Part shown: one piece after another, positions 39,764-50,303 of the stretch
How positions within the stretch are numbered: the stretch's first letter is position 1
How the letters are laid out: each line of letters begins with the position of its first letter
Source of the DNA: Agarophyton chilense
Lineage: Eukaryota > Rhodophyta > Florideophyceae > Gracilariales > Gracilariaceae
NCBI GenBank assembly: GCA_030374765.1
Contig: JARGXX010000116.1
Coordinates: forward strand, 1-64,000
Direction: 5' to 3'
DNA: 64,000 nucleotides
Made by a program: the position numbers and the translations under genes
Notes under the pieces: generated by a model
Databases searched by the model: none
What the model was told of the DNA's origin: nothing
The model's input: the letters and a program-made list of their open reading frames with translations, nothing else

Positions 39764-41605
39764 GTTTGGATTTTGGAGAGCAGAATATGTCAAACGGTTG
39801 GCGTGGCTTCGTATACGTAGTTTGCAAGCTTGAAGAGGAAGTGAGGCGTATGAGAAAAGTTGGAGGGTAGTCAGACAATGGCTGTACCAGGCTGAGAGAA
39901 CAACTAACTAGCAGCGTATGGGCGACTTGCTCCACTTGACCAACCAGATAATGCGAGTCTGTAAATATCTGAGCGATTTTCTACTGTTTTCGAGCAATAG
40001 CTGCGTATTTTCGGAGGCTCATCAATGGAGAGGCGGCAAGGGCGGGATACCTTCGATAGACGCGGTCCCGCTGATGACCAAAATCAGATCAAGCGCAAGA
40101 TTGACACCAATGGTCACGTGCATTTTGCGCATTACAGAGGGGAATATCTTGCATTCTGATTGCCATTGGAGGCGGATTTGTACATTAGTCGGACCGCTGC
40201 GCCGCCCCAGCCTTAAGTTACCACGCGCTTGTGCTCGATTATTTCTCATTGTGTGACAGATAAAACCAGTGCGAGACCACTTGAATCGGGGCAGCGCGGG
40301 CACCGATGAAACCCATACCTCAACTATTCTTCCTACTAGCATCAAGGGATGTTCGCCATTGCGACAACACCTCGCATGCTTGAGGCAGTCGCAAATCTGC
40401 TAACTAGCACTAATTGAAATAGCCGTAGATGGGCACACCAAAATCCAGATATATAAGATATTTCTGTAACACATGCATTGCGCCCCCTGTTATTGATAAC
40501 CGTTCTTAACAGAGGTAGCATGATTCATTCTTTGAATTTTTCAAACATTGGGCAAAGAAAACAAACGTCTGTAAGACGACCATGTGTTCGACAATGGGTC
40601 ACTCCTGATTACACATTTTTTAATTTTTATTGTAATGTGCGTTAGCGGCGGGACGGTGGGGTGAGAGAATTGCCAAAGACAAAATCCTTTTGTTGCAGTT
40701 GCGAATGCATTGCGCACCGAAACCAAGGGCGCTCGTCAATGTGGCAAAAAAATCAAGCAGAAACCAAAAATCTTGAGTTTCTGCCGTTACAAAGGCGCCG
40801 GTATTCCCAGCGGATCGCAAGGATATCAACTCCTCTAAAGCAATTAGGTCGCAGCAAAAGCTTGTCAGGATGTAACAACAGATGTGCAAAATACTTCATA
40901 TTTTTCTTTATCAAGTACTCCATCCAAATGTTTCGGTTCACAAGCCACTTTTAAATTTTTTTCGGCACAAATTTGAACGCACTTCTTTGCTTGTAGGACT
41001 ACGCTTTTTCTACTCAATGTTTTGCACGTTTCTTTTCTAAACATCGCCCAATCGTCTTTTCTTCCAGAACAATCTACTGTCCCTTCATCGCAATCGCGTT
41101 TTGTTGTGTCTACTTCTATTAGAACTTTTTTCCAATCGCGTTCCCAAATGTTTTTGGAACTCGAAAAAGCGGAAACTGCTCATGTCTCACTAATTCATAC
41201 CCCAACACAAACTTTTCCTAAACGTGCCGCTGAACCGAAGGTGGTCCTTGTTGAAAATAAAGTTCTGCTCAATCATGATGCTAAGAGCTTTCATTCAATT
41301 CACCTCGAATGTCTCAAAATGAAACTAGCGTTTTCCTACGAGTATATGTCTTCCCGGATGACCTACGAACTACAGACCGACGACATAATGGCTTGGCGTA
41401 ATCTTTCTGGCTCCAAGCGTGTTCTAGTTGCTAAAATGATTCTTCGAACTCACATAAATGTTTGCCGAAATATTCTACGACTTCAAGTTTAATCAATATT
41501 GTACCAAATATCTCTCACAAATATATGCGCAAAGTTGAGTATTTATGATGTAAAACTTTCCTGGATGTTCCAAGAGTTATTGCTAAAAATGACTGGTGTT
41601 GTTAC
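39764..41605. other. Region between GWD and the LTR element with no firm gene
   Basis: About 1.8 kb. The GWD promoter should lie near 39770-40000. A frame with ATG at 41150 (to 41492, 114 codons) has normal composition and a helical look, but I recognise nothing in it. It ends about 110 bases before the chromovirus LTR, so the locus may have been interrupted by that insertion. Nothing else stands out. Confidence 0.35.
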
Positions 41606-42457
41606 GAAGAGCAACGTCCTCCAGGGAGGTTTTTTGGGACTTAAGCTTTTTCCGGAGCCTCCGGCGTGCAACCTCGTTATGAGTAGGAGTTATCCGTTTT
41701 CACGGCGATGGCCGGAACGCCGGTGATGCACCGGCGGGACCGGGTGCCATACGAGTGGCCGCAGCGCCCGCGCGACACGTGGCCGCCAGATTGTCCCCTT
41801 TGTTAGACGGACATTTAGCTATTTAGGATAGACTTTATTTACTCTATTCTACGGTGACTACAGTACTTAGGCCGCCGGCCTCGCGGCCGCCGGTCCAGTA
41901 AAGTCTCCCCAAGAAGGGTGATCTTGGTCTTCCAGATCTTGGCTCTGGGTCGAACCGCCTGCGCGGATATACAACTCCTTACGGAGGGATTTCCCGTGGT
42001 GCACGGCCTCCCAATCCCCTTGGACGTCGAAGCAGCCTTCGTGTGTTGGGTATCTATTCCCACTTTCGTGGTTCCGCCCGTGTATACGGTTTGCTACACC
42101 CGGCAGTGCCGGCTATTCCCGAGTCCTCTCTTGAGACTCGTGGTCAACCTCGCCCTCTTGCCTCCGTTACCAATTTCCTCCCCTTCATTGGGCAATTCCC
42201 GCTCTTGCGGCTCGCACTGACACCTGTCGTGCTCGCCACTCTCGTGGGTTTTGCCTCCTCAGAGGATACGCAAGCACCGCTTCAGCGGATATCCTCGGCT
42301 TCTTTCAGCCTCCTTGCGCCCGTCGCGACGGTTCGGCTCCAGCTTACACCCGGCATTGCGCGCTGATCCCTGGGAGGGCTCTACCGCGCCGGCTACCTCG
42401 TGAGAGGAAGATCCGGACGTCTTCGTAGGTTTTCCCTCTTGGGGGCATTGTCCTACA
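41606..42457 (+). repeat. 5' LTR
   Basis: From GAAGAGCAACGTCC to GGGGGCATTGTCCTACA. It matches 52111-52961 with about 15 substitutions and one single-base indel. The base before it is C where the right copy has T, so the usual TG start may be lost here. Confidence 0.92.
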
Positions 42458-42460
42458 AAT

Positions 42461-42474
42461 TGGTCTCCCGACTT
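42461..42474 (+). promoter_or_regulatory. Putative primer-binding site
   Basis: TGGTCTCCCGACTT starts three bases after the 5' LTR end, where a tRNA 3' end ending in CCA would pair. I could not assign the tRNA. Confidence 0.5.
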
Positions 42475-42580
42475 AGAAGTCAAGACGGCTTGTGTCCTCT
42501 CTGAGGTTGTTTTCCGTTTAACGGGTTTTCTCCGGTCTCACCGGTTTGCTTTCTATTCTTCCGTCGAGACGGTGTGGCCA

Positions 42581-44071
42581 ATGCCAAGGAAACCGCCTAG
42601 CATGGAGCCTCCTGCAACACGCAGCCGTTCCCGCCAAAGCGGTGATGCCAGGCGCACTGATGTTCCACAGGCCCTGGCTCCAACACCGGATTCCCGGGAG
42701 ATACCGGTCACCGGCACTGAAGACCCGCAGCCCGATTCCGGGTTAACGACCGTCGCAACGGTGGTTTCTCCGCCTCTGCGGTTGGTCGACCAAGCGCGGA
42801 TTGTACGCTTGGAAGAGCAGCTCCGCTCCCTGCGGGCTGCTCACAATACCCTCTCGAGAGAGTTCACCACTTTACGAGAAAGCCTCGCTAACCCCCCTAC
42901 AAGTGAGTTAGCCGAGGATATCCGCGTATTGCGGTCGGACGTCAATACACTACTCGAGTGTTTCGGCGCTCAGTCTTCCTTCGCAGAAGGTATGGAGAAT
43001 CGCTTCGAGCGTCTCCGAAGCCGACTTGAGTCGGTCGAGAGGACGTTAACCTCGCCTGCGAACGCGGCTAGACCGGTTGTCTCTCATCGAGAGACCCAGT
43101 CGCGGAACCGGAAGAGCCGGAAGAACCGGGATTCTAACCGTAAGCACGGACACCCGTCCGACTCATCATCTGAGTCGGACGGTAAACCGAGTGACTCGGA
43201 GAGTTCCGATTCGTCGGTGAGCGATGACCCACAGGATCATTATGGGCGCTCTTCCCGCTCAAAGCGGTCCTCTGCCACCTACGGGGCCATCCGGTCGCGC
43301 CCCAAGGGTCAGCGACATCCCGGCCTCAAACCCTTGAAGCCCACCAACCCTCTGTACAGGACACTCCTGTCCTACCGGTATTACCGGCTAGAAGATTTTT
43401 CTTTAGGTCGGACACCGCGTGACACGGGTAAAGTGAAAGACTGCATCAAGCGGATGCAGCTTTCACTTCGTAACCAGTCGTTTACTGGGGATGATCCAAT
43501 TCTGGTCTTGGTTTTCCTGCACCGCTTTGTAGCGGAAGCCGATATACTCGGAATGAACGAAGGACAAGCCTACGTGGCGCTACCCTACTTTCTACGGGGT
43601 GTCGCTGAAGATCAGTTTTTGTCGGTTCGGGGCTCGTCGCGAGCCTCCGAAGGAGGTATGACCTGCTGGCCCGAGGCCGTGCAGTACCTCCTGCGTTCCT
43701 ACGCAACCAACTCCGCGATACAAGCGGCGATACTCGCTTTGCGAGACACTCGACAAGGCTCCGGCGAGCTCGAGACCGATTACTCGGTATGCCTGAATAA
43801 GGCTTTCCACGGTTGTGGTAATGTATACCCCGCTGGGGAACGCTGTACGATGTTCATTGATGGCTTTGATCCAGCCATCAAGACTCTTGTCGCCCGTGAC
43901 AGGGAACAAGAGCCGAAGGTGACCTACCTTGAACTCGTACAGTTTGCCCGCGCAGAGGGAGATGCACTACGTGCACGCCATCCGGGAACCCGGTCGAAGG
44001 CCGCTAAGGCATTGCTGCTTGAGTCGGACTCTTCTTTACCGTCATTTGCGACGGATGGCATCTCCAAATAG
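42581..44071 (+). CDS. gag: Gag capsid region
   Basis: 496 residues from the ATG at 42581. A coiled coil lies at about 70-105 (RIVRLEEQLRSLRAAHNTL) with further heptad-like sequence after it, then a Ser/Arg-rich stretch. The capsid-like region (about 300-470) includes FLRGVAEDQFLSV and a Tyr- and Trp-containing helix set typical of the retrotransposon gag family. It assembles the particle and binds RNA. The frame stops at TAG 44069-44071, yet the same frame resumes at once and carries the nucleocapsid knuckle. The stop is therefore either a nonsense mutation or a readthrough site. The multiple breaks in pol favour mutation. Confidence 0.8.
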   Translation: MPRKPPSMEPPATRSRSRQSGDARRTDVPQALAPTPDSREIPVTGTEDPQPDSGLTTVATVVSPPLRLVDQARIVRLEEQLRSLRAAHNTLSREFTTLRESLANPPTSELAEDIRVLRSDVNTLLECFGAQSSFAEGMENRFERLRSRLESVERTLTSPANAARPVVSHRETQSRNRKSRKNRDSNRKHGHPSDSSSESDGKPSDSESSDSSVSDDPQDHYGRSSRSKRSSATYGAIRSRPKGQRHPGLKPLKPTNPLYRTLLSYRYYRLEDFSLGRTPRDTGKVKDCIKRMQLSLRNQSFTGDDPILVLVFLHRFVAEADILGMNEGQAYVALPYFLRGVAEDQFLSVRGSSRASEGGMTCWPEAVQYLLRSYATNSAIQAAILALRDTRQGSGELETDYSVCLNKAFHGCGNVYPAGERCTMFIDGFDPAIKTLVARDREQEPKVTYLELVQFARAEGDALRARHPGTRSKAAKALLLESDSSLPSFATDGISK

Positions 44072-44692
44072 GGTTATGACAATATGAATGTCATCCATCA
44101 CGATGGTTTATCTATTCCGACAACGGAATTACCTTCTACGACGGATGGCTCGGTTGACTCAACCGCAAGGGACACGGAGAACGGGCAGGTCTTTTATCTT
44201 AATGACCGCCGCACTCCGGCCCTCCGTATGCCGTACTCGAACGGAATGACACGAAGTCAGTGCCCTGGATGGGTTGGAAACCGGGAACCCGGAAGGTACA
44301 CCGATGCTCGGAATGCCGTACCGCGAAACGCGGGAGTGACGTTGGTGTGCCACTTGTGCTACGAGCGCGGGCACACCTCCCCGCAATGCATTTTATCGCT
44401 ACGTGATATGGCGCGAGTGGTGGATAATTACGAAGCCCTCTCCCCGCAGGAGAAAGGCTCCGTGCCACTCACGTCATATCTCCGTGCGAAGACGGACTTC
44501 CCCAACGCATTGGCTCACACTCCGAATTCTCGGTACAAACCGGCTCAGCCGGCACGCGCCGCACCAGCGCCAAACCACGCTGGTGGATCTCAACCCACTC
44601 CTGCGGTAGCTACCGTGCCACGGAATCATGCACTCGTTGCCGAGGAAGTCGGGCCTTCGCCCGACCAAAACCCTGTACAGGGAAAAGAATAG
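44072..44692 (+). pseudogene. Gag C-terminal part with CCHC zinc knuckle
   Basis: It continues the gag frame after the TAG. CHLCYERGHTSPQC (CX2CX4HX4C) is the nucleocapsid zinc knuckle that binds the element's RNA. The frame ends at TAG before the protease region, which lies in another phase. Confidence 0.8.
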
Positions 44693-44883
44693 AGGGAGTC
44701 TCCCCTTCGGGAGAGGCGTCCTCAGAGTTGAGGCTGACGACGCCCGAGGCGACGATGCCTCGCACCCCGGTGAAAATCCTGACAAGGAAGGACACCGCAG
44801 ACGCGGACTCTTAACACCTCGGTGTTTTGCGTCAACCGTGGATACGGATTAGAAATAACCGGATCCCGGATAGAGTCTTGGTA

Positions 44884-46164
44884 ATGGCCAAGCGTAACTA
44901 CAAGGTTTACGCTGACCTTGGTCTGCACACGCAGTTTATGGTGAGATATCTCACTGTCCTGGATACAGGTGCTGGGCAGAACTTTATTGTGGAATCGGTT
45001 TTACCCCCGCCATTGCGGTCACTCATCCGTTCTGAAACGGTACCCGACGTCTCAGACGCCAATAACAACCCGTTGAAAACGGCTGGTGTGATCGACCTGG
45101 TCGTCAGGCTAGGGCGGATGGTGGTTAAACTAACTTTTATTGTGTGCCGCTCTCTGGCCGCGCCAGTTATACTGGGATGTGACTACTGCGACAGGTTTGT
45201 CGACGCCATCCGCCCACGCCTTAAGCAGGTGGAACTTGAGGACGGATCGACCGTCCCCATTGTTCGTCAACCGCTGAAGCGGGCATCGAGGAAACACGTT
45301 CCTCTACCTGCTGCGCAGGAACCCACACCGGCGAACCGGGATTCTACGAAGCTACGCGTTGCCTCCTCAGTCACCATACCCCCGGAGAGCCAGGTTATGG
45401 TTTCAGTCAGTTCCCGTCAACACGGTCTTCGGGTTGTTCAGCCCTTGCCCTCGTTGTACGAGAAATTTCAGTTAACCGTTGCGAACGGAATCGTGCAAGT
45501 CACGCCGAATTCCCCTTTCAGGGTGTTGGTTGCCAATCTGGGAAAGGCTCCCCGGACGCTGGCAAAGAACCAAGTCATTGGGTCTGTGACGCCGCACCCG
45601 CTCGCGATGCTCCCTACAAAGGTGACGGCTGCCGAAGTACTCGGAATAACTCCCTCTACCGAGGATGGTCTCCCGGTATCCGGTGCAGAAACCTCCGGGG
45701 AGGCACAGCAGTTGGCGCTCGATAAAACCGTCAAGACGGATGCATTTCCGACCTCGTCGGTCCCCACACCTGACACCAGGGCACAGCCTACGAGCTACTA
45801 TAAGATAGACCCGATCAAGGCCCTCGAAGACCTGGACCTGAGTCATGTACCGGTCTCATACCGGGACCGCTTACGCGGAATGCTACGCGAGTTTACCACA
45901 ATGTGGGACGGCTCACTGGGTGAGATCAATACAACCGAACATCGTATAGACTTGCTACCGGACGCTTGTCCGGTTGCACAACCCCCTTACAGGGCGGGAC
46001 CGAAAGCTCGGGACAGGAAGAATTTCAGGTGGACAATATGCTCCGTGCTGGAGTCATTGAGCCCGCCCAATCTCCTTGGGCTTCACCGGTGGTGCTGGCC
46101 CTCAAGGCTGACTGCACGTGGCGGTTTTGAGTTGACTACCGCTGCCTCAATGCAGTCACCGTGA
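44884..46164 (+). pseudogene. pol: Protease and start of reverse transcriptase (frameshifted)
   Basis: From the ATG at 44884. LTVLDTGAGQNFIV (about 44953-44994) is the aspartic-protease active site. About 350 residues later the sequence enters the RT N-terminus (HRIDLLPDACPVAQPPYR). Near 46020-46030 the phase changes, and the RT sequence continues in the third frame with an in-frame TGA at 46128-46130. The last ~40 codons of this frame are therefore not RT. Confidence 0.8.
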
Positions 46165-47162
46165 GGGACACCTACCCGATTCCGCGCATGGACGAGTGTA
46201 TAGACTCGCTCCGAGACGCTACCGTGTTTACGGCTCTGGATGCTAACTGGGGCTACTGGAAATTCCCAGTCCGGGAAGAGGACCGAGACAAAACCGCGTT
46301 TGTTTGCCACTCGGGTTCCTACCGCTTCAAGCGGATGCCGTTTGGTTTAACCAATGCACCGGCCACCTTTCAAAGGGCAATAGACATACTGATGTCGCGT
46401 TTCAAGTGGCGCACGTGCCTTGTCTACTTGGACGACATCATTGTCTTTTCCAGAAACCTGGACGATCACCTGACCCACGTGCGGGACGTGATGACCGTAC
46501 TGCGAGACGCAGGAATAACCCTCAAGTTGAGGAAGTGCGAGTTCTTCACCGACACGGTAAAGTATCTCGGGCACGTCATCCGTCCAGGACGGTTAATGAT
46601 CGAACAAGTTCGTATCAAGTCCTTCTGCGAGGCGAAGGAGCCCCGTACTCAAACGGAGCTCCGCTCCTTTTTAGGTCTGGTCAACGTCTATCGACAGTTT
46701 ATACAGAGTTTCTCGGATATCGCCGCTCCGCTAAACGCGCTACTGCGGAAGGGCCAGCCACCGAAGCTTGCGCTATTTACAACCGATCAGTCGGAATCTT
46801 TTCGCTCCTTGATTAAGGCAGTTACAACAGCTCCCATCCTATCCTTGCCCAAACCTGGGCTTCCCTACGCCATCGACAGCGACGCCAGCGACCACCAGGT
46901 GGGCTGCGCACTGTTCCAAACCACCCCCGAGGGGGAACGCAAACCAACTGGCTATTGGTCCCGCACGCTGAACGTCCACGAGCGCAACTATTCGGTCTCC
47001 GAGAAGGAGTGCCTCGCAGTGGTCTGGGCGCTATCCACTCTGCGCCCATACCTCATGGGCGTTCATTTCAGCGTATACACGGACCATGCCTCGTTGAGGT
47101 GGCTGCTGAACATCGCAGATCCTTTTGGCCTCTTAATGCGGTGGCGCCTCCGCTTAGCGTAA
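46161..47162 (+). pseudogene. pol: Reverse transcriptase and RNase H core
   Basis: The main RT body, open from 46131. It has YPIPRMDECIDSL, FGLTNAPATFQRAID and the polymerase site YLDDIIVFS. Then follow the connection region (FLGLVNVYRQFI) and RNase H (IDSDASDHQVGCALF, SEKECLAVVWAL, YTDHASLRWLL). It ends at TAA 47160-47162 inside the conserved stretch that precedes the integrase. The frame continues unchanged after that stop, which points to a nonsense mutation. Confidence 0.88.
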
Positions 47163-49112
47163 TTCGACTTCGAGGTCGTCCACAAGAAGGGTGTCCAGAA
47201 CACCCAAGCAGACGCTCTCTCTCGATTACCTACGACAGGTGAAGCACTTGCCGACCCGGAGGTCGACGACATCCCGTGCTTTACCTTGGAAGGGGAAACA
47301 CCGACGGAGTCGGATTGGCCCGAAACCGGGGAAGACACCATGGAAATGGATGAGCTACTCGCAGCGCGCGAGAATGAAACACCCGTACCCGGGACCTTTG
47401 TACCCATCTCCACCGAGGAGATGATCCGAGAACAGTTCGGCGACCCGTTCTGCACGCGCATACGGGCCCGCCTAAATGGTGGAGAGGACCTCCAGTTTGA
47501 GGTAAACGACATCGGTTACCTCGTCCGGACGGTGGACCACCGATCCCAGATCGTGGTCCCCCACACCCTGCAAACCAGGGTGCTCCACCTCTCACACTAC
47601 CAGACCCTCGGGGGACACTCCGGTGGGAGAAAACTTTATCTAACCCTGCGAAGGGAGTTTTATTGGCCCGCTATGGTCGTTGATTGCTACGCTACGGTGC
47701 AGTTCTGCACCCAATGCGCAAAGAACCGGGTGAAACTCCGGAAGCACTCCAAACGGATGAAGCTTTTTCCCGCAAGGGCGCCCCTCGAGTTTGTCGCAAT
47801 CGACATTCTCGGGCCTCTACTCAAGACGCGCAAGGGAAACAAGTTTCTCTTGGTTATCACTGACCGCTTTTCGAAGCTGGTGCGCACCATACCTTTACGG
47901 AAGATCACCGCTTTCACGGTTGCGAACGCCTTCGTTACGCACTGGGCGTTCGTTTATGGCCCTCCGATAAAGGTTCTATCCGATAACGGTAAACAGTTCG
48001 CCTCTAAGTTCTTTCAGGACGTCTGCCGCATCCTCGACGTCAAGAACCTGTTTACTACCACCTACCACCCGCAAACAAACGGGCAGGTGAAACTCTTCAA
48101 CCGCACCCTACTCGCGTCGCTACGCTCCTACGTATCCGATCACCCAATGACGTGGGACATTTATTCTGATGCTATCACCTACGCCTACAACACGCAGGTT
48201 CACCGGACAACCGGTCTGACTCCCTTCGAGCTTGTGCTCTCCAGGACACCACCGCCAGTGGCGGTCGAACCCCAACACAGGGTCAACTCTTTCCCATCCG
48301 TGGGTCAATACTGCCTCAAGTGGAAGAACTGGCTTACCAAGCTCGTACCGGTCGCCCGGAAGTCCATGGAACGTGCCCAGGCCGCCTACAAGCGGGACTT
48401 TGATAACCGCTTACGCGGACCACTACCGGCACCGCCCAAGCCGGGAACCTACGTGTTCGTTCGCCGGGAGTACTACAATCCCCTGACCGACAAGCGTCAC
48501 AAGCTCTCGCCTGTCGCTGAAGTTCCGTTCCGGGTCGTGTCCTCCCTCCCCGGCACCGTTGTGGTGGACAAGAACGGCGACCACGAACGTCTTTCACAAG
48601 ACCGCATCGTAGCCGTTTCACCGCCGCAGGCGGAAAACGCATCAGCCTCCGTCGAAACGGCCTCGGATACCACGGGTACAACGGTGGCACCACGACCCGC
48701 CGTGGTACCGCACCCCTCACGGGGTCTCTCCGATATACCGACTTTATCGGAACCACCGGCAATGCCGGAAACACCTGGCCCTCGCGTCCAGCTACATTTA
48801 CGGGCGCCGCGCAGCGGTATTTATACCCGCCATGCGGTAAGCCCACCATCACCTGTCGCTCCGTCTAAGGAGGGGGAGGGGACCCGCTCAATCGCGGAAG
48901 CATCGCCGTCGCAACGGAAGTTTAACCGGACACCCCGGGCAAGGCCCCCAAGCGGGCAACCGGCATCGTCGCCGGACGCCAATCTGCTCCCGCGGGACCC
49001 GGCGGTCCACCCAACCGCCACGCAACCCTGCAAGGGGGACCAAAGGCGCTCGAAGACCCGAAGCCGGGAAGCGAGACCCTACGGACGCTCCGCATCGCGT
49101 GGAAGCAACTGA
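47163..49112 (+). pseudogene. pol: Integrase with the catalytic Glu replaced by Lys
   Basis: Same frame as the RT body. After the RNase H end (NTQADALSRL) comes an HHCC zinc region (HLSHYQTLGGH ... CTQCAKNR), then the DDE core: Asp in FVAIDILGP, Asp in VLSDNGKQF and, exactly 35 residues later, Lys in NGQVKLFNRT where the third catalytic acid belongs. Integrases with that change should not cut or join DNA (family knowledge). A GPY/F-like region and a long Pro/Arg-rich tail follow. The phase changes again near 49100, and the chromodomain lies in another frame. Confidence 0.88.
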
Positions 49113-49689
49113 GGGCTCCCCGCACATTCGCGGTCGCACACCGAGCGTTTCGGTCGATACCGGTACTCCGGCGGGCGCTGCGCAAGCAGGTCTAGCGAGC
49201 CACTCCCTTGAGAACGGTACGAACCCCATGGGGGACAAGGGGCGCGACGAAAAGTCGAAAACCGCCTCCCTTGCCGAACAATCGGAGCCAATCGTCCACG
49301 ACGGTCCAACCACCCGTCCTCAAGGTCACGTGACCCGGGCGGAAGATCGGACCAATGGGCACCCGGCATCCCGGTCATTGGATGACAGCCACCCCGCGGA
49401 GGCGGATCGCCGGGACGGTGAACCACTCACCGCCCACGGCGCACCGCACGGCAGAAACTGCCCACCAATGGGAACGCCGCATGCCGCAAATCAAGCGGAG
49501 GCCTCCGGCGAACCGTCACCAAGACGGAAGGACCCCCGCAAACTCACAGTAAGAGCGGACTTCAGGGAAGCCCCTACTGCCCAGCGGGAACACAACCCGG
49601 CCGCGCCGGCAACTTGCGCGACGCGGTACGGCAGCCCCGGCAACCCGGCAACAACCGCAGAGCGGAATAAAAAACCGGGTGACCCGTAA

Positions 49690-49971
49690 CAGGCGACGAC
49701 GAGCCCAGCACCACGCGGCGCTGAGGCTCGGTTCACCACCACCCGGCAAGGCCGGAAAGTTTACGTGCAGGAGTACGTCCTCGACCGAATCGTCGGACAT
49801 AGCTACCATGAGCACGGGGTGCTCCAGTACCGGACCCGCTGGTACGGATATTGGCCGGAGTGGGAGACCCCGGAGCCCATCGAGCACCTCCCGCGCTCCA
49901 CGGTGATGCGATACCACCGCCTTGCGGGGACCGCACTCCCAGCCACGCTGGTAAACGCCCAAGAGGGATAA
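49690..49971 (+). pseudogene. Chromodomain at the end of pol
   Basis: VQEYVLDRIVGHSYHEHG then YRTRWYGYWPEWETPEP and a terminal helix form a chromodomain, which places the element among chromoviruses and would direct integration to marked chromatin. It follows a TAA at 49687 in the same frame. Confidence 0.85.
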
Positions 49972-50303
49972 ACCGTGAACACGGAATGGAATGGCTGATG
50001 GCGCCACGCGCCATCTCCGTCCATGCCCCAACGCGGGGAAGGAAGCAACCGCTCACGCTATCCCAACGTCGTTGGTGGTCGTGCCAGTTACCTGGTCCGC
50101 GCGCGAAGCGCCCACCGTTAAACACGGAACTCCCAGGTAGGCTGGTTCCCTGCAACGCCGGAACCCCGGTTGAAGGCCGGTACCCCGGAAAGAAAGAAGT
50201 GGACTTGGGAAAGGGCGTCGGAAAGGCGACCCTCTTCTTTTATTTCTCACTACTGGCAAGGGCGTTCTAGTGGCGCCGCCCTACATTCTACCGGAAGCTC
50301 CGG

